Positions 53,802 to 61,214 of a DNA stretch of 61,214 bases are shown here, piece after piece. The notes beneath the pieces are model-generated. The model did not search any database, was not told the DNA's origin, and worked only from the letters and a program-made list of their open reading frames with translations. Every line of letters begins with the position of its first letter. Position 1 is the first letter of the stretch. The translations under genes and the position numbers were made by a program. Source of the stretch: Fictibacillus nanhaiensis (lineage in GTDB: Bacteria > Bacillota > Bacilli > Bacillales > Fictibacillaceae); NCBI RefSeq assembly GCF_023715445.1, contig NZ_JAMBOD010000011.1, forward strand, positions 1 through 61,214, given 5' to 3'.

Positions 53802-55271
53802 ATGAGCCGTAAACGATCTTTATTAGCTATTATTCTATGTTTATTATTCTCATTCGTAAGTGTTTCCCCTGCTTCTGTCGGAGCGCTTGAATATAATAAA
53901 AGTCAGATAAAGCCTACAGAAATGCAGGCGAATGATTCGAATAGCTTTTGGGACTTCTTGCCCTTTGATTTTGGAGATGGATTAAAGGATACTTTAAAAA
54001 AAGTGGAAAAGTTCTTTGAGCCTGTTATTAAAGCGCTTGGAGATGCTGTGGATTGGGCAGCAAATGGAATTAAAAGTGTTGGAGACTGGTGGAATTCCCT
54101 GAATGATTGGACAAAAGACCTCATTTATACAATTCTTGCCGTATTAGCGGTGGTTGCCGTTGCAGTTGCAGCGTTTGTACTGCTGCCGTTTGTAGGCGTG
54201 GCATTGTTAGTAGGTGCTATTATCGGTGCCATTGTTGCAGGTGCTTTTTATTTCTGGAAATATGGTGGTACGGATACCTTTGGATGGGGAGTTCTAGCTT
54301 GGGCTTTCGGTGGTGCAGCTCTAGGCGCATTAGGAGGCTGGTTATACAGTATAGGTGCAGTTGGTGCTATGGCTGGAATGCTTCGTGCAGGATTAGCTAG
54401 GGGTTTAACCGCAGCCTTAAATGGTATGAGAACTTTTGGTGGCTGGTTAGGGCAGGGTCTGCGTTATATTGGCAGTGGAATGAGAACTTTTGGTGGCTGG
54501 TTAGGACAGGGTCTGCGTTATATTGGCAGTGGAATGAGAACGTTCGGAGGCTGGATTGGTCAAGGGCTCCGAACAGGTGTTAGATATCTTCGTTCGTTCG
54601 CTGGCTGGATTGGGCAAGGTGCAAGAAGATTCGGGAGCTTTGTTGGAAGAAATGCAATGCAATTTGGACGTTGGGCAGGTGCCAGAGGTCGAGCAGCCTT
54701 TACTGCTATAGGTAGGTTTTATGGTGGTTGGGGTGTTTTCTTAAAAGCATTTGGTATAGGCGCTGGTGTGTCCTTTGTATGGGATGTAGGATCTGCCTTG
54801 GTAACAGGTGAGCAATTAAACTTTGGTGAGACCTTTAGAAATATGGGTATAAACGGTTTCCTAGCAGGTATAGGAGGACCAATTCCAGGAAAGTTATTTG
54901 GCGCTATTACATCTAAGAGCTGGGGAAGTCTTACAGGCTGGGCAACTTTAAGTGCCGGAATAGGGTCAGCTTCATATAGTTTCACAGAATATCTGGATGG
55001 TAGTTTTAGTGTTGAGGATTTAATTGTCGGAGGAATAGGTGGATTAATAGCCCTTCCTGGTTCATCTGCAATTGCTAATGCTTTGGGGGATTTTGCGGAA
55101 CCTATTACTCAACCAATGGGTAATTTTATAAACTCCTTAACCGCTGACGTATATTATTGGAATGACCCTAAATCTCATCCTGATAATGGCTTAAAGGATT
55201 TATATAATAAAGGTTTAGATAAGTTCAACGAATTGCATCAATCCATTTTAAATTTGTATAAAAGACCTTAA
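53802..55271 (+). CDS. Secreted/membrane glycine-rich repeat protein of the Tad locus, unknown
   Basis: 489 residues. A signal peptide (1-29, ending SVGALE) is followed by a helical part, two or three hydrophobic spans (about 104-175) rich in Ala/Gly, and tandem 18-residue repeats of GMRTFGGWLGQGLRYIGS (about 208-260) that degenerate into further FAGWIGQGARR-type units. More glycine-rich hydrophobic segments (320-430) lead to a soluble C-terminus. I do not recognise a family. Cotranscribed with the pilus genes (12 bases after the TadG-like gene). Confidence 0.75.
   Translation: MSRKRSLLAIILCLLFSFVSVSPASVGALEYNKSQIKPTEMQANDSNSFWDFLPFDFGDGLKDTLKKVEKFFEPVIKALGDAVDWAANGIKSVGDWWNSLNDWTKDLIYTILAVLAVVAVAVAAFVLLPFVGVALLVGAIIGAIVAGAFYFWKYGGTDTFGWGVLAWAFGGAALGALGGWLYSIGAVGAMAGMLRAGLARGLTAALNGMRTFGGWLGQGLRYIGSGMRTFGGWLGQGLRYIGSGMRTFGGWIGQGLRTGVRYLRSFAGWIGQGARRFGSFVGRNAMQFGRWAGARGRAAFTAIGRFYGGWGVFLKAFGIGAGVSFVWDVGSALVTGEQLNFGETFRNMGINGFLAGIGGPIPGKLFGAITSKSWGSLTGWATLSAGIGSASYSFTEYLDGSFSVEDLIVGGIGGLIALPGSSAIANALGDFAEPITQPMGNFINSLTADVYYWNDPKSHPDNGLKDLYNKGLDKFNELHQSILNLYKRP
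54426..54575 (+). repeat. 54-bp in-frame tandem repeat inside the 489-residue gene
   Basis: Units start at 54426, 54480 and 54534. The first two differ by one base over 54 bp; the third diverges after about 10 bases but keeps the protein pattern. Recent expansion by slippage or unequal crossing-over. Confidence 0.85.
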
Positions 55272-55285
55272 AGGGGAGATTAAGA

Positions 55286-55576
55286 ATGAATAAAAAATCA
55301 TATGATTGGTTTTTTTGGGGCCCAATGCTCAGTATTGTTGTTTTAGCACTTATATTATTTAGTACCTCTGCAACAAAACTTCCAAATGGTAACTATATTT
55401 TTGATCAATCTATTTTTTCTTATTTTATTGTAGGATTAATGTTTGTTTGTGCAGCTCTGCTTATTTTTGGGAAGGTCCGAGAAAGTATGGGTGGTAAAAT
55501 TAACGGAAGAACAATCGTTTATACTGCAATAGCAGTACCTGTTGTATTTGTATTAGTATATTTTATTAATAACTAG
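55286..55576 (+). CDS. Small membrane protein, unknown
   Basis: 96 residues with three likely membrane spans (about 9-27, 39-62, 77-94). AAGGGGAG site 15 bases after the preceding gene. No family recognised. It is in the Tad operon and may assist the 489-residue protein. Confidence 0.65.
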   Translation: MNKKSYDWFFWGPMLSIVVLALILFSTSATKLPNGNYIFDQSIFSYFIVGLMFVCAALLIFGKVRESMGGKINGRTIVYTAIAVPVVFVLVYFINN

Positions 55577-55610
55577 ATATTTAGCTATTAATAAAGAAGG
55601 AAGTGACACC

Positions 55611-56018
55611 ATGGATTTACAAAAGCCTGCAGGCTTTTGGAGACGTTTAGGTGCAGTAGTTATAGACGCAGGAGTAGGAGCTGTTATTGGATTTTTCATC
55701 GGACCTATTTTTGAAGATGAGAATTTATCCAGAATCGCGATCTGGTTGTATGTAATGGCTTACTATATTCTCGTTCCTGTTTATTGGAATGGATACACGG
55801 TGGGTAAACGTGTTACAGGTGCAAGAATTGTTCGTGTTGATGGTGAAAAACTAGGCTTTAAAAATACAATACTTCGAATGCCGGTAGCACAAGTTTTATA
55901 TACAATCAGTTTTTTAACATTATATATCGTAACTATTTTTATGATCATCTTTAGGAATGATAAGAGAGCTGTTCATGATTTTATAGCAGGAACTTATGTT
56001 ACGACTGAAGAACCCTAA
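55611..56018 (+). CDS. RDD-family membrane protein
   Basis: 135 residues with the RDD pattern: AGFWRRLGAVVIDAGVGAVIGFFIG at the start (R, D positions), NGYTVGKRVTGARIVRVDG in the loop, and NDKRAVHDFIAGTYV at the end. Three to four spans. Role in this locus unknown; RDD proteins occur as accessory membrane proteins in many operons. Confidence 0.87.
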   Translation: MDLQKPAGFWRRLGAVVIDAGVGAVIGFFIGPIFEDENLSRIAIWLYVMAYYILVPVYWNGYTVGKRVTGARIVRVDGEKLGFKNTILRMPVAQVLYTISFLTLYIVTIFMIIFRNDKRAVHDFIAGTYVTTEEP

Positions 56019-56035
56019 ACAATAAGGAGGCATTT

Positions 56036-57340
56036 ATGAAAAAGTACCTTACACTCTGTATAGTGATAATGTCATTCCTGTTTCTATTGTCAGCCTGTTC
56101 CGAATCTACAGCTTCGAAGAATGAAGATCCTCTACAAAAGGAAGAGAAAAAAGAAGAGAAAACTGAATTTCCTAAAGCTGCAACAGAGGCCGAAGATATG
56201 ATGTTGGAAGGTCCTGGTAAGCTAGTGGATGACAACTATTCAGAAGAAGCAATGAAAGATGCATTTGCAAAAATTCCGAATAAACTTAGTACTAATGAAG
56301 CTTATGATGCGGTTATCCATTACTTGGCTGAAGACTACAAGGAAGACTATAAGTATTACAAGAATTTAAACACAACGATTGAAGTGCCTGTATCTGATAA
56401 ACCAGGTAACGGAAAAGCTTTAAATGTTGCTATTTTACTAGATTCGAGTGGGAGTATGGCTGCTAAAGCTGGCTCAAAAACCAAAATGGAAATTGCCAAG
56501 GAAGCAGTTCGTAATTATGCAAGTAAGTTGCCACAAGGGTCTAATGTAATGCTGCGCGTATACGGCCAAAAAGGAAGCAATGCCGATAGTGACAAAAAGG
56601 TTTCATGTGAAAGTACGGAAGTTGTATATAAACTTAATACATATAACGAAGACGGTTTTCAGAACAGTCTCGACAAATTTAAACCGACAGGATGGACACC
56701 AATTGCTGGTGCAATTCAAGCAGCTCAAAAAGATTTAGTGGGACAAAACGGTGATAAAGCGGAGAATTTAATTTACGTTGTGAGTGATGGTGTAGAGACT
56801 TGTGATGGTGATCCAGCTGCAGCAGCTAAAGCAATTGCTGATTCTCCTGCAAAAGCTCAAGTTAATGTCATTGGGTTTGATGTCAATAACGAAGGTCAGC
56901 AATCCTTACGAAAAATTGCTCAAGCTGGTGGCGGAGAATACCATTCTGTTAATTCTGCTGCTGATTTTGAGAAATATCTGCTTGGGGAAAAAAATAAACT
57001 GTGGCTGGAATGGCAAAGCTGGAGCGACGAGAATTTCATGCAAGCCCAACAAATAGCCAGTGATAAATTTAATGAAGTACAGAATAGGCATAGTGAGGTC
57101 TTAAATAAAATCGTTGAAGAAAAGGACCGCCTTGAAAAAGGAGTTAAACTTTTAGGTGAATTAAAGAAAGTGAAAAATGGCTTTGAAGTTGAAAAATTAA
57201 TCAACGATCGATATAACACACTCGTAGATTATGATGATGTTACGTTTAAAACACTACAAAGTGAAATAGAAGACAATCGTGATGCTTTACAGGAAGCGAT
57301 TGAAAACAAAAGAAATCAGGAACAGGACAGTCTTGATTAG
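56036..57340 (+). CDS. vWA-domain lipoprotein
   Basis: 434 residues. Lipobox LLSAC at about 17-21, so it is lipid-anchored outside the membrane. A von Willebrand factor A domain (about 118-310) has a complete MIDAS: DSSGSM, the Thr of GWTPIAGA and the Asp of VVSDGVET. A coiled-coil-rich C-terminus follows (about 325-434). Resembles the YwmC/YwmD type of Bacillus. Ends the Tad operon before a terminator; probably binds a ligand at the cell surface. AAGGAGG site. Confidence 0.88.
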   Translation: MKKYLTLCIVIMSFLFLLSACSESTASKNEDPLQKEEKKEEKTEFPKAATEAEDMMLEGPGKLVDDNYSEEAMKDAFAKIPNKLSTNEAYDAVIHYLAEDYKEDYKYYKNLNTTIEVPVSDKPGNGKALNVAILLDSSGSMAAKAGSKTKMEIAKEAVRNYASKLPQGSNVMLRVYGQKGSNADSDKKVSCESTEVVYKLNTYNEDGFQNSLDKFKPTGWTPIAGAIQAAQKDLVGQNGDKAENLIYVVSDGVETCDGDPAAAAKAIADSPAKAQVNVIGFDVNNEGQQSLRKIAQAGGGEYHSVNSAADFEKYLLGEKNKLWLEWQSWSDENFMQAQQIASDKFNEVQNRHSEVLNKIVEEKDRLEKGVKLLGELKKVKNGFEVEKLINDRYNTLVDYDDVTFKTLQSEIEDNRDALQEAIENKRNQEQDSLD

Positions 57341-57349
57341 AACTAACAA

Positions 57350-57383
57350 CAAAGAGATGGCAACCCCATCTCTTTCTTTTTGA
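57350..57383 (+). terminator. Terminator of the Tad operon
   Basis: AAAGAGATGG / CCATCTCTTT stem, loop CAACC, tail CTTTTT. Confidence 0.88.
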
Positions 57384-57407
57384 ATACGTATAGGGGAGAT
57401 TAATAGA

Positions 57408-59081
57408 ATGAACAATAAGCTTACAAGTATTCTTCTATCATTTATAGTGCTTGCAATGACCGCCTGCAGCGCAGACCAGAACGGCTCAAGCAGCCCAGCA
57501 AAAGAGGAAAAAAAGGATAAATACACCGCTCTTGCTGAAGAGGCAAATAAAGATGAAAAGTTAGAGAAGCTTGAGCTGCTTCCATATGCAGAAGAGGTTG
57601 AAGTGACTTTATCAAGCCCAACGTACAAAGAGTTTAAGGCAAACTCTACTGTTTTAATCAAAGGAAAAGCGGAAAAGTATAGCGGATTTAAGTCGGATTA
57701 CGTATGGATCAAGGTGAGAAGTGAGGAAGATGGTCCTGTTGGACGTGAATTTAGCTATTATGCCCCTATTAAAGAAGGGAAGTTTGAACAGAAGGTCCAG
57801 CTGTTTAACGGGAAAGGCAACTATTCTGTAAAAGTCAGTGTGCCTAGTGAAACGGCGGAAGATTATTTTTATGATATTGCAGAATTTGATGTTGAAAACG
57901 TGAATCCAGAAGTGAAGCGTGACGTAGCGCTCACTAAGAACGCTCTTGAACACGGATTAGTGTTAAAAAATTCCATAAATGGGTATATGGAAAGAGATGG
58001 ATCTTTTGAGCTTGAAGGAGTAGTTGGAGATACACGTGTAGAACAGCTTATGGTGGAACTGAAAAAAGAGAGTGAATCTACAAAAATCATGATTCCTGTT
58101 GAGGACGGAAAGTTCAGCAAGAAAATTCCCCTCTATTATGGGGAAGGTGTTCATGAAGTTCAGATCATGACGCCGAAAGAAGGCATGTCGAACTATTATT
58201 CTGAAGCGGCCAATCTTTTCGTGAAGAATCTATCAAGTGAATCCTTTGAACCTATCAATTATTCTTCAGTATATAAAGAAAAAGGGTTCAACCTGGAGAC
58301 ACCTGAAGTTGGCGGTGAAAAGGCAGATCTCACTTATAAGATTAAGGGAAGTATCAATCCTAGCGGAAAAGACGCGAACAAAACAGATGTTGTATTTGTC
58401 CAGACTGAAAAAGATAATCTGAAAGCGATGTACGCTATACCAGTTAAAAACAATAAGTTTGAAGGCGAGTTTTTCCTGCGTTTCGGACCAGGGGAATACG
58501 AAGTCTCATTAATGGCCCCTGACTTTACATTAACAAATGGGTATGTCCAGCATTTTGTAGGAGTAGCAGGTTTTACGTTAGAGAACACAAATGCAAAAGA
58601 CCAGCGATTTACACTGCCCTCAAGAGGAATTCAGTCAGACGCTCCTGAGATTAAAAAGTTAGCAGATCAACTGACGAAAAATAAGAAAACGGAAAAAGAA
58701 AAGGCTCTTGCTGTATACGAGTATGTTGCGAAAACTGTGAGCTATGATGTGGATAAATTGAACAACCGGACATTCGAGTTTGATGATAGCGCATTGAAAA
58801 CCTTGGACGAGAAAGAAGGAGTATGCCAGGACTTCGCTTATTTGGCAATCGCATTGTTACGAGCTAGTGGAATGGAAACTCAGATGGTGACTGGATATGC
58901 AGGTCAAAATCATGCTTGGGTGGAGACGAAAGTTGATGGACGCTGGCTGACAATGGATCCAACGTGGGGTTCAGGATACCTTCAGAACAACAAGTTCGCA
59001 CCTAAATTCACGATGGAATACTTCGATCCAAAACCAGCAGAGTTTCAGAAGACTCATACGAAGAAAGAAATTGAATTTTAA
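57408..59081 (+). CDS. Secreted lipoprotein with transglutaminase-like domain
   Basis: 557 residues. Lipobox AMTAC (about 16-20). Three similar beta-rich modules (about 55-165, 175-275, 295-400), each with a YG/FG-x-GxYxVxxxxP-type turn, precede a transglutaminase-like core: KEGVCQDFAYLAIALLRASGMETQMVTGYAG (catalytic Cys), NHAWVETKVDG (His) and MDPTWG (Asp). Likely a cell-surface protein with protease or cross-linking activity. GGGGAG site; own unit after the Tad terminator. Confidence 0.88.
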   Translation: MNNKLTSILLSFIVLAMTACSADQNGSSSPAKEEKKDKYTALAEEANKDEKLEKLELLPYAEEVEVTLSSPTYKEFKANSTVLIKGKAEKYSGFKSDYVWIKVRSEEDGPVGREFSYYAPIKEGKFEQKVQLFNGKGNYSVKVSVPSETAEDYFYDIAEFDVENVNPEVKRDVALTKNALEHGLVLKNSINGYMERDGSFELEGVVGDTRVEQLMVELKKESESTKIMIPVEDGKFSKKIPLYYGEGVHEVQIMTPKEGMSNYYSEAANLFVKNLSSESFEPINYSSVYKEKGFNLETPEVGGEKADLTYKIKGSINPSGKDANKTDVVFVQTEKDNLKAMYAIPVKNNKFEGEFFLRFGPGEYEVSLMAPDFTLTNGYVQHFVGVAGFTLENTNAKDQRFTLPSRGIQSDAPEIKKLADQLTKNKKTEKEKALAVYEYVAKTVSYDVDKLNNRTFEFDDSALKTLDEKEGVCQDFAYLAIALLRASGMETQMVTGYAGQNHAWVETKVDGRWLTMDPTWGSGYLQNNKFAPKFTMEYFDPKPAEFQKTHTKKEIEF

Positions 59082-59162
59082 GAACGTGTAATAAAATTAA
59101 TACAAGAATTTGCTGATGAAGCAAGGAGTCAGTAATTTTTAATTATAAGAAATTTATTTAGT

Positions 59163-59196
59163 TCCCCGGTCTTCTTTAAAAAGACCGGGCCTTTTA
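59163..59196 (+). terminator. Terminator of the transglutaminase-lipoprotein gene
   Basis: CCCGGTCTT / AAGACCGGG perfect 9-bp stem with CCTTTT tail. Because the next possible pncB start at 59199 lies within the tail, the later ATG at 59256 is preferred for pncB. Confidence 0.9.
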
Positions 59197-59255
59197 AAAT
59201 GTTTAACAAATGCCCAATAAGAGAAAAATGTACAAGAGAAAGGCGGGATTCCGAG

Positions 59256-60689
59256 ATGAGCTATGAAGATTTAGCCCTACATACAGATAAGTATCAGATC
59301 AATATGATGTACGCCCATTGGAAAAACGGAACGCATAACAACATAAGAGTGTTTGAAGCATTTTTCCGCAAAAATCCATTTAAAAGCGGCTATACGGTAT
59401 TTGCCGGACTTGAGCGAATCATCCATTATGTAAATCATCTCCGTTTTAATGAAGATGATATTGATTATTTAAGAATGCAGGATGAACAATATGATGAAGA
59501 GTTTTTAAACGAATTAAGAAACTTTGAATTTACGGGAGAGCTTTTTTGTGTAAAAGAAGGGACTGTAGTGTTTCCAAATGAACCCCTCATTCGGATTAAG
59601 AGCCGTGTATTCGAGGCTCACTTGCTTGAAACAGCTCTTTTAAATTTTATGAACTACCAGACGCTTATTGCAACAAAAGCTGCACGTATCCGGCATGTTG
59701 CTGAAAATGATCAGTTAATGGAATTTGGTACACGCCGGGCTCAAGAAGCGGATGCTGCGATATGGGGTGCGCGTGCCGCATATATTGCAGGTTTTGATGC
59801 CACTTCAAACCTGCGTGCAGGAAAGCTCTTTGGTATTCCTACAAAAGGAACGCACGCCCACGCTTGGGTTCAAGATCATGATTCTGAAGAAGAAGCTTTT
59901 AAACGTTTTGCAAAAGCACTTCCTGACCAAAGTATTCTCCTAGTGGATACATATAATACGTTAAAAAGCGGAGTGCCTAATGCGGTAAAAGTCGGATTAA
60001 TGATGAAAGAAGAAGGAAAATCGCTTAAGGGAATCCGTCTGGACAGCGGAGATTTGGCTTACTTCTCCATTCAAGCTCGTAAAATGCTGGATGAAGCAGG
60101 ACTTCATGATACTGTAATTGTTGCGAGTAACGATTTAGATGATGATGTTATTACAGATCTAAAGACACAAGGTGCCAAGATTACATCTTGGGGAGTAGGA
60201 ACTCAGCTGATTACGGCTTCAGACCAGCCTGCACTTGGCGGAGTATATAAAGTAGTAGCGAAGTATGAAAATGGTGAGTACGTTCCTACGATAAAAATCT
60301 CATCTAATGTAGAAAAAATAACAACGCCTGGATATAAAAAGGTGTATCGCATTATTAATACTAAAGGAAAAGCAGAAGCGGATTACATTGCCATGGAAGA
60401 CGAAGTTATTCCTGAAAAAGATATTAAGCTTTTTGATCCTGTACACACCTATAAAAATAAAGTTGTTTCATCATTTACTGCAGAAGAGCTTTTACATCCT
60501 ATATATATAGAAGGAAAGCTCGTATATGAACTTCCAAAGTTAGAAGAAATCAGGCAATACCATCAAGAACAGCTTAAATTGTTCTGGCCGCAGCATCTTA
60601 GAAGACTTAACCCGCAGGAATACTTTGTAGACCTTTCTGAGAAAGTGTGGAAGACGAAAAATGACCTGTTAGAGAAGTATTCTTTATAG
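59256..60689 (+). CDS. pncB: Nicotinate phosphoribosyltransferase
   Basis: 477 residues from ATG 59256 (MSYEDLALHTDKYQINMMYAH), AAAGGCGGG upstream. Salvages nicotinate to NaMN for NAD. Family motifs: LHTDKYQINMMYAHWKNG, VFEAFFRKNPF, the MEFGTRRAQEADAAIWGARAAYIAGFDATSN segment, GTHAHAWVQ and the phosphoribosyl-site region VDTYNTLKSGVPNAVKVG and GIRLDSGDLA. Single gene between terminators. Confidence 0.94.
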   Translation: MSYEDLALHTDKYQINMMYAHWKNGTHNNIRVFEAFFRKNPFKSGYTVFAGLERIIHYVNHLRFNEDDIDYLRMQDEQYDEEFLNELRNFEFTGELFCVKEGTVVFPNEPLIRIKSRVFEAHLLETALLNFMNYQTLIATKAARIRHVAENDQLMEFGTRRAQEADAAIWGARAAYIAGFDATSNLRAGKLFGIPTKGTHAHAWVQDHDSEEEAFKRFAKALPDQSILLVDTYNTLKSGVPNAVKVGLMMKEEGKSLKGIRLDSGDLAYFSIQARKMLDEAGLHDTVIVASNDLDDDVITDLKTQGAKITSWGVGTQLITASDQPALGGVYKVVAKYENGEYVPTIKISSNVEKITTPGYKKVYRIINTKGKAEADYIAMEDEVIPEKDIKLFDPVHTYKNKVVSSFTAEELLHPIYIEGKLVYELPKLEEIRQYHQEQLKLFWPQHLRRLNPQEYFVDLSEKVWKTKNDLLEKYSL

Positions 60690-60696
60690 ACTCTAG

Positions 60697-60728
60697 ACCT
60701 CTTTTTCAATGTGAAAAGAGGTTTTTTA
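60697..60728 (+). terminator. Terminator of pncB
   Basis: ACCTCTTTTTC / GAAAAGAGGT stem with a T-run. Confidence 0.9.
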
Positions 60729-60748
60729 ATAAAAAATTTAAAAAACCG

Positions 60749-60777
60749 TTGACGGTGCCTTGAAACGCTGATATAGT
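60749..60777 (+). promoter_or_regulatory. rrn promoter P1
   Basis: TTGACG (60749-60754), 17-bp spacer, TATAGT (60772-60777), about 215 bp before 16S rRNA. Confidence 0.82.
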
Positions 60778-60843
60778 AATAAACGTTGTTGCTTTTCTTA
60801 CATATTAATCGACAAAAACAAACAAAACTTTTTAAAAAAGATG

Positions 60844-60873
60844 TTGCATCACATAGTCGATATGTGGTAAGAT
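60844..60873 (+). promoter_or_regulatory. rrn promoter P2
   Basis: TTGCAT (60844-60849), 18-bp spacer, TAAGAT (60868-60873). The spacer holds the palindrome CACATA-N5-TATGTG. A boxA-like GTTCTTTGAAAACTG follows at about 60911. Confidence 0.65.
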
Positions 60874-60993
60874 AGTTTTTGTCGCTGATTTAAGAGAGTG
60901 ACGCAAACAAGTTCTTTGAAAACTGAACAAAAGAAATAGGTAAGGAATTACATTTAATTCCGTCAGTTTTAAAACTAGAGCAAGTCAAACACT

Positions 60994-61214
<221 letters not shown>

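Overview
This window reads as one chromosome segment from a Gram-positive, low-to-moderate G+C, endospore-former-type bacterium of the family Bacillaceae (Bacillus sensu lato). The evidence is the rRNA type, AGGAGG ribosome binding sites, frequent TTG/GTG starts, CIRCE, CcpA cre sites, PurBoxes and guanine riboswitches, and a long block in the same order as the B. subtilis thiL(ydiA)-tsaEB-rimI-tsaD-ydiF-moaC-rex-tatAC-ydiK-ydiL-groESL region followed by yeaC-yeaD-yebA-guaA-pbuG. A genus cannot be fixed from the sequence alone. The window runs from the 3' end of one rrn operon (23S tail and 5S, 1-278) to the promoters and 16S start of the next (60749-61214).

Layout: 280-830 is a gene-free stretch with two arrays of short motifs phased at about 20-21 bp. 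834-3461 holds a Cys/Met-type PLP enzyme and an amino-acid permease. 3591-3907 holds tRNA-fMet and tRNA-Asp separated by a 72/73-bp repeat. 4050-7680 is the thiL/t6A-modification operon, followed by a DnaA-box cluster and a divergent ABC-F gene. 10316-16287 carries moaC, rex, tatAC, ydiKL and groESL. 16269-21101 is an accessory hotspot at the groEL 3' end: an AT-rich island bounded by a 19-bp duplication of the groEL terminus encodes a DUF262 + HEPN-like pair, and next to it lie a YVDD-type reverse transcriptase and a small zinc-finger protein. 21692-25450 holds a DUF4317 protein, a lipoprotein, an ECF S-component and a MerR/coiled-coil protein flanked by palindromes, with a decayed duplicate of part of its gene downstream.

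25781-36583 is a catabolic cluster that can be read as phenol -> catechol -> cis,cis-muconate -> 3-oxoadipate -> central metabolism. It has a flavin reductase, an XylR_N/V4R/PucR-type regulator, an FADH2-dependent hydroxylase, an intradiol dioxygenase, two CoA-transferase subunits, muconate cycloisomerase, a thiolase, a DUF3237 protein, an alpha/beta hydrolase and a one-domain FAD synthetase. cre sites sit before both the reductase and the hydroxylase. No recognisable muconolactone isomerase (CatC) is present.

36833-45853 returns to core genes: a Mn catalase with a SigB-like promoter, MoxR/DUF58/transglutaminase, then guaA and pbuG, each behind a guanine riboswitch. 46016-59081 is a Tad/Flp pilus locus: prepilin peptidase, CpaB, TadZ, TadA, TadB, TadC, Flp pilin, TadE and TadG-like pseudopilins, a repeat-bearing membrane protein, an RDD protein and two lipoproteins with vWA and transglutaminase folds. 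pncB precedes the next rrn operon.
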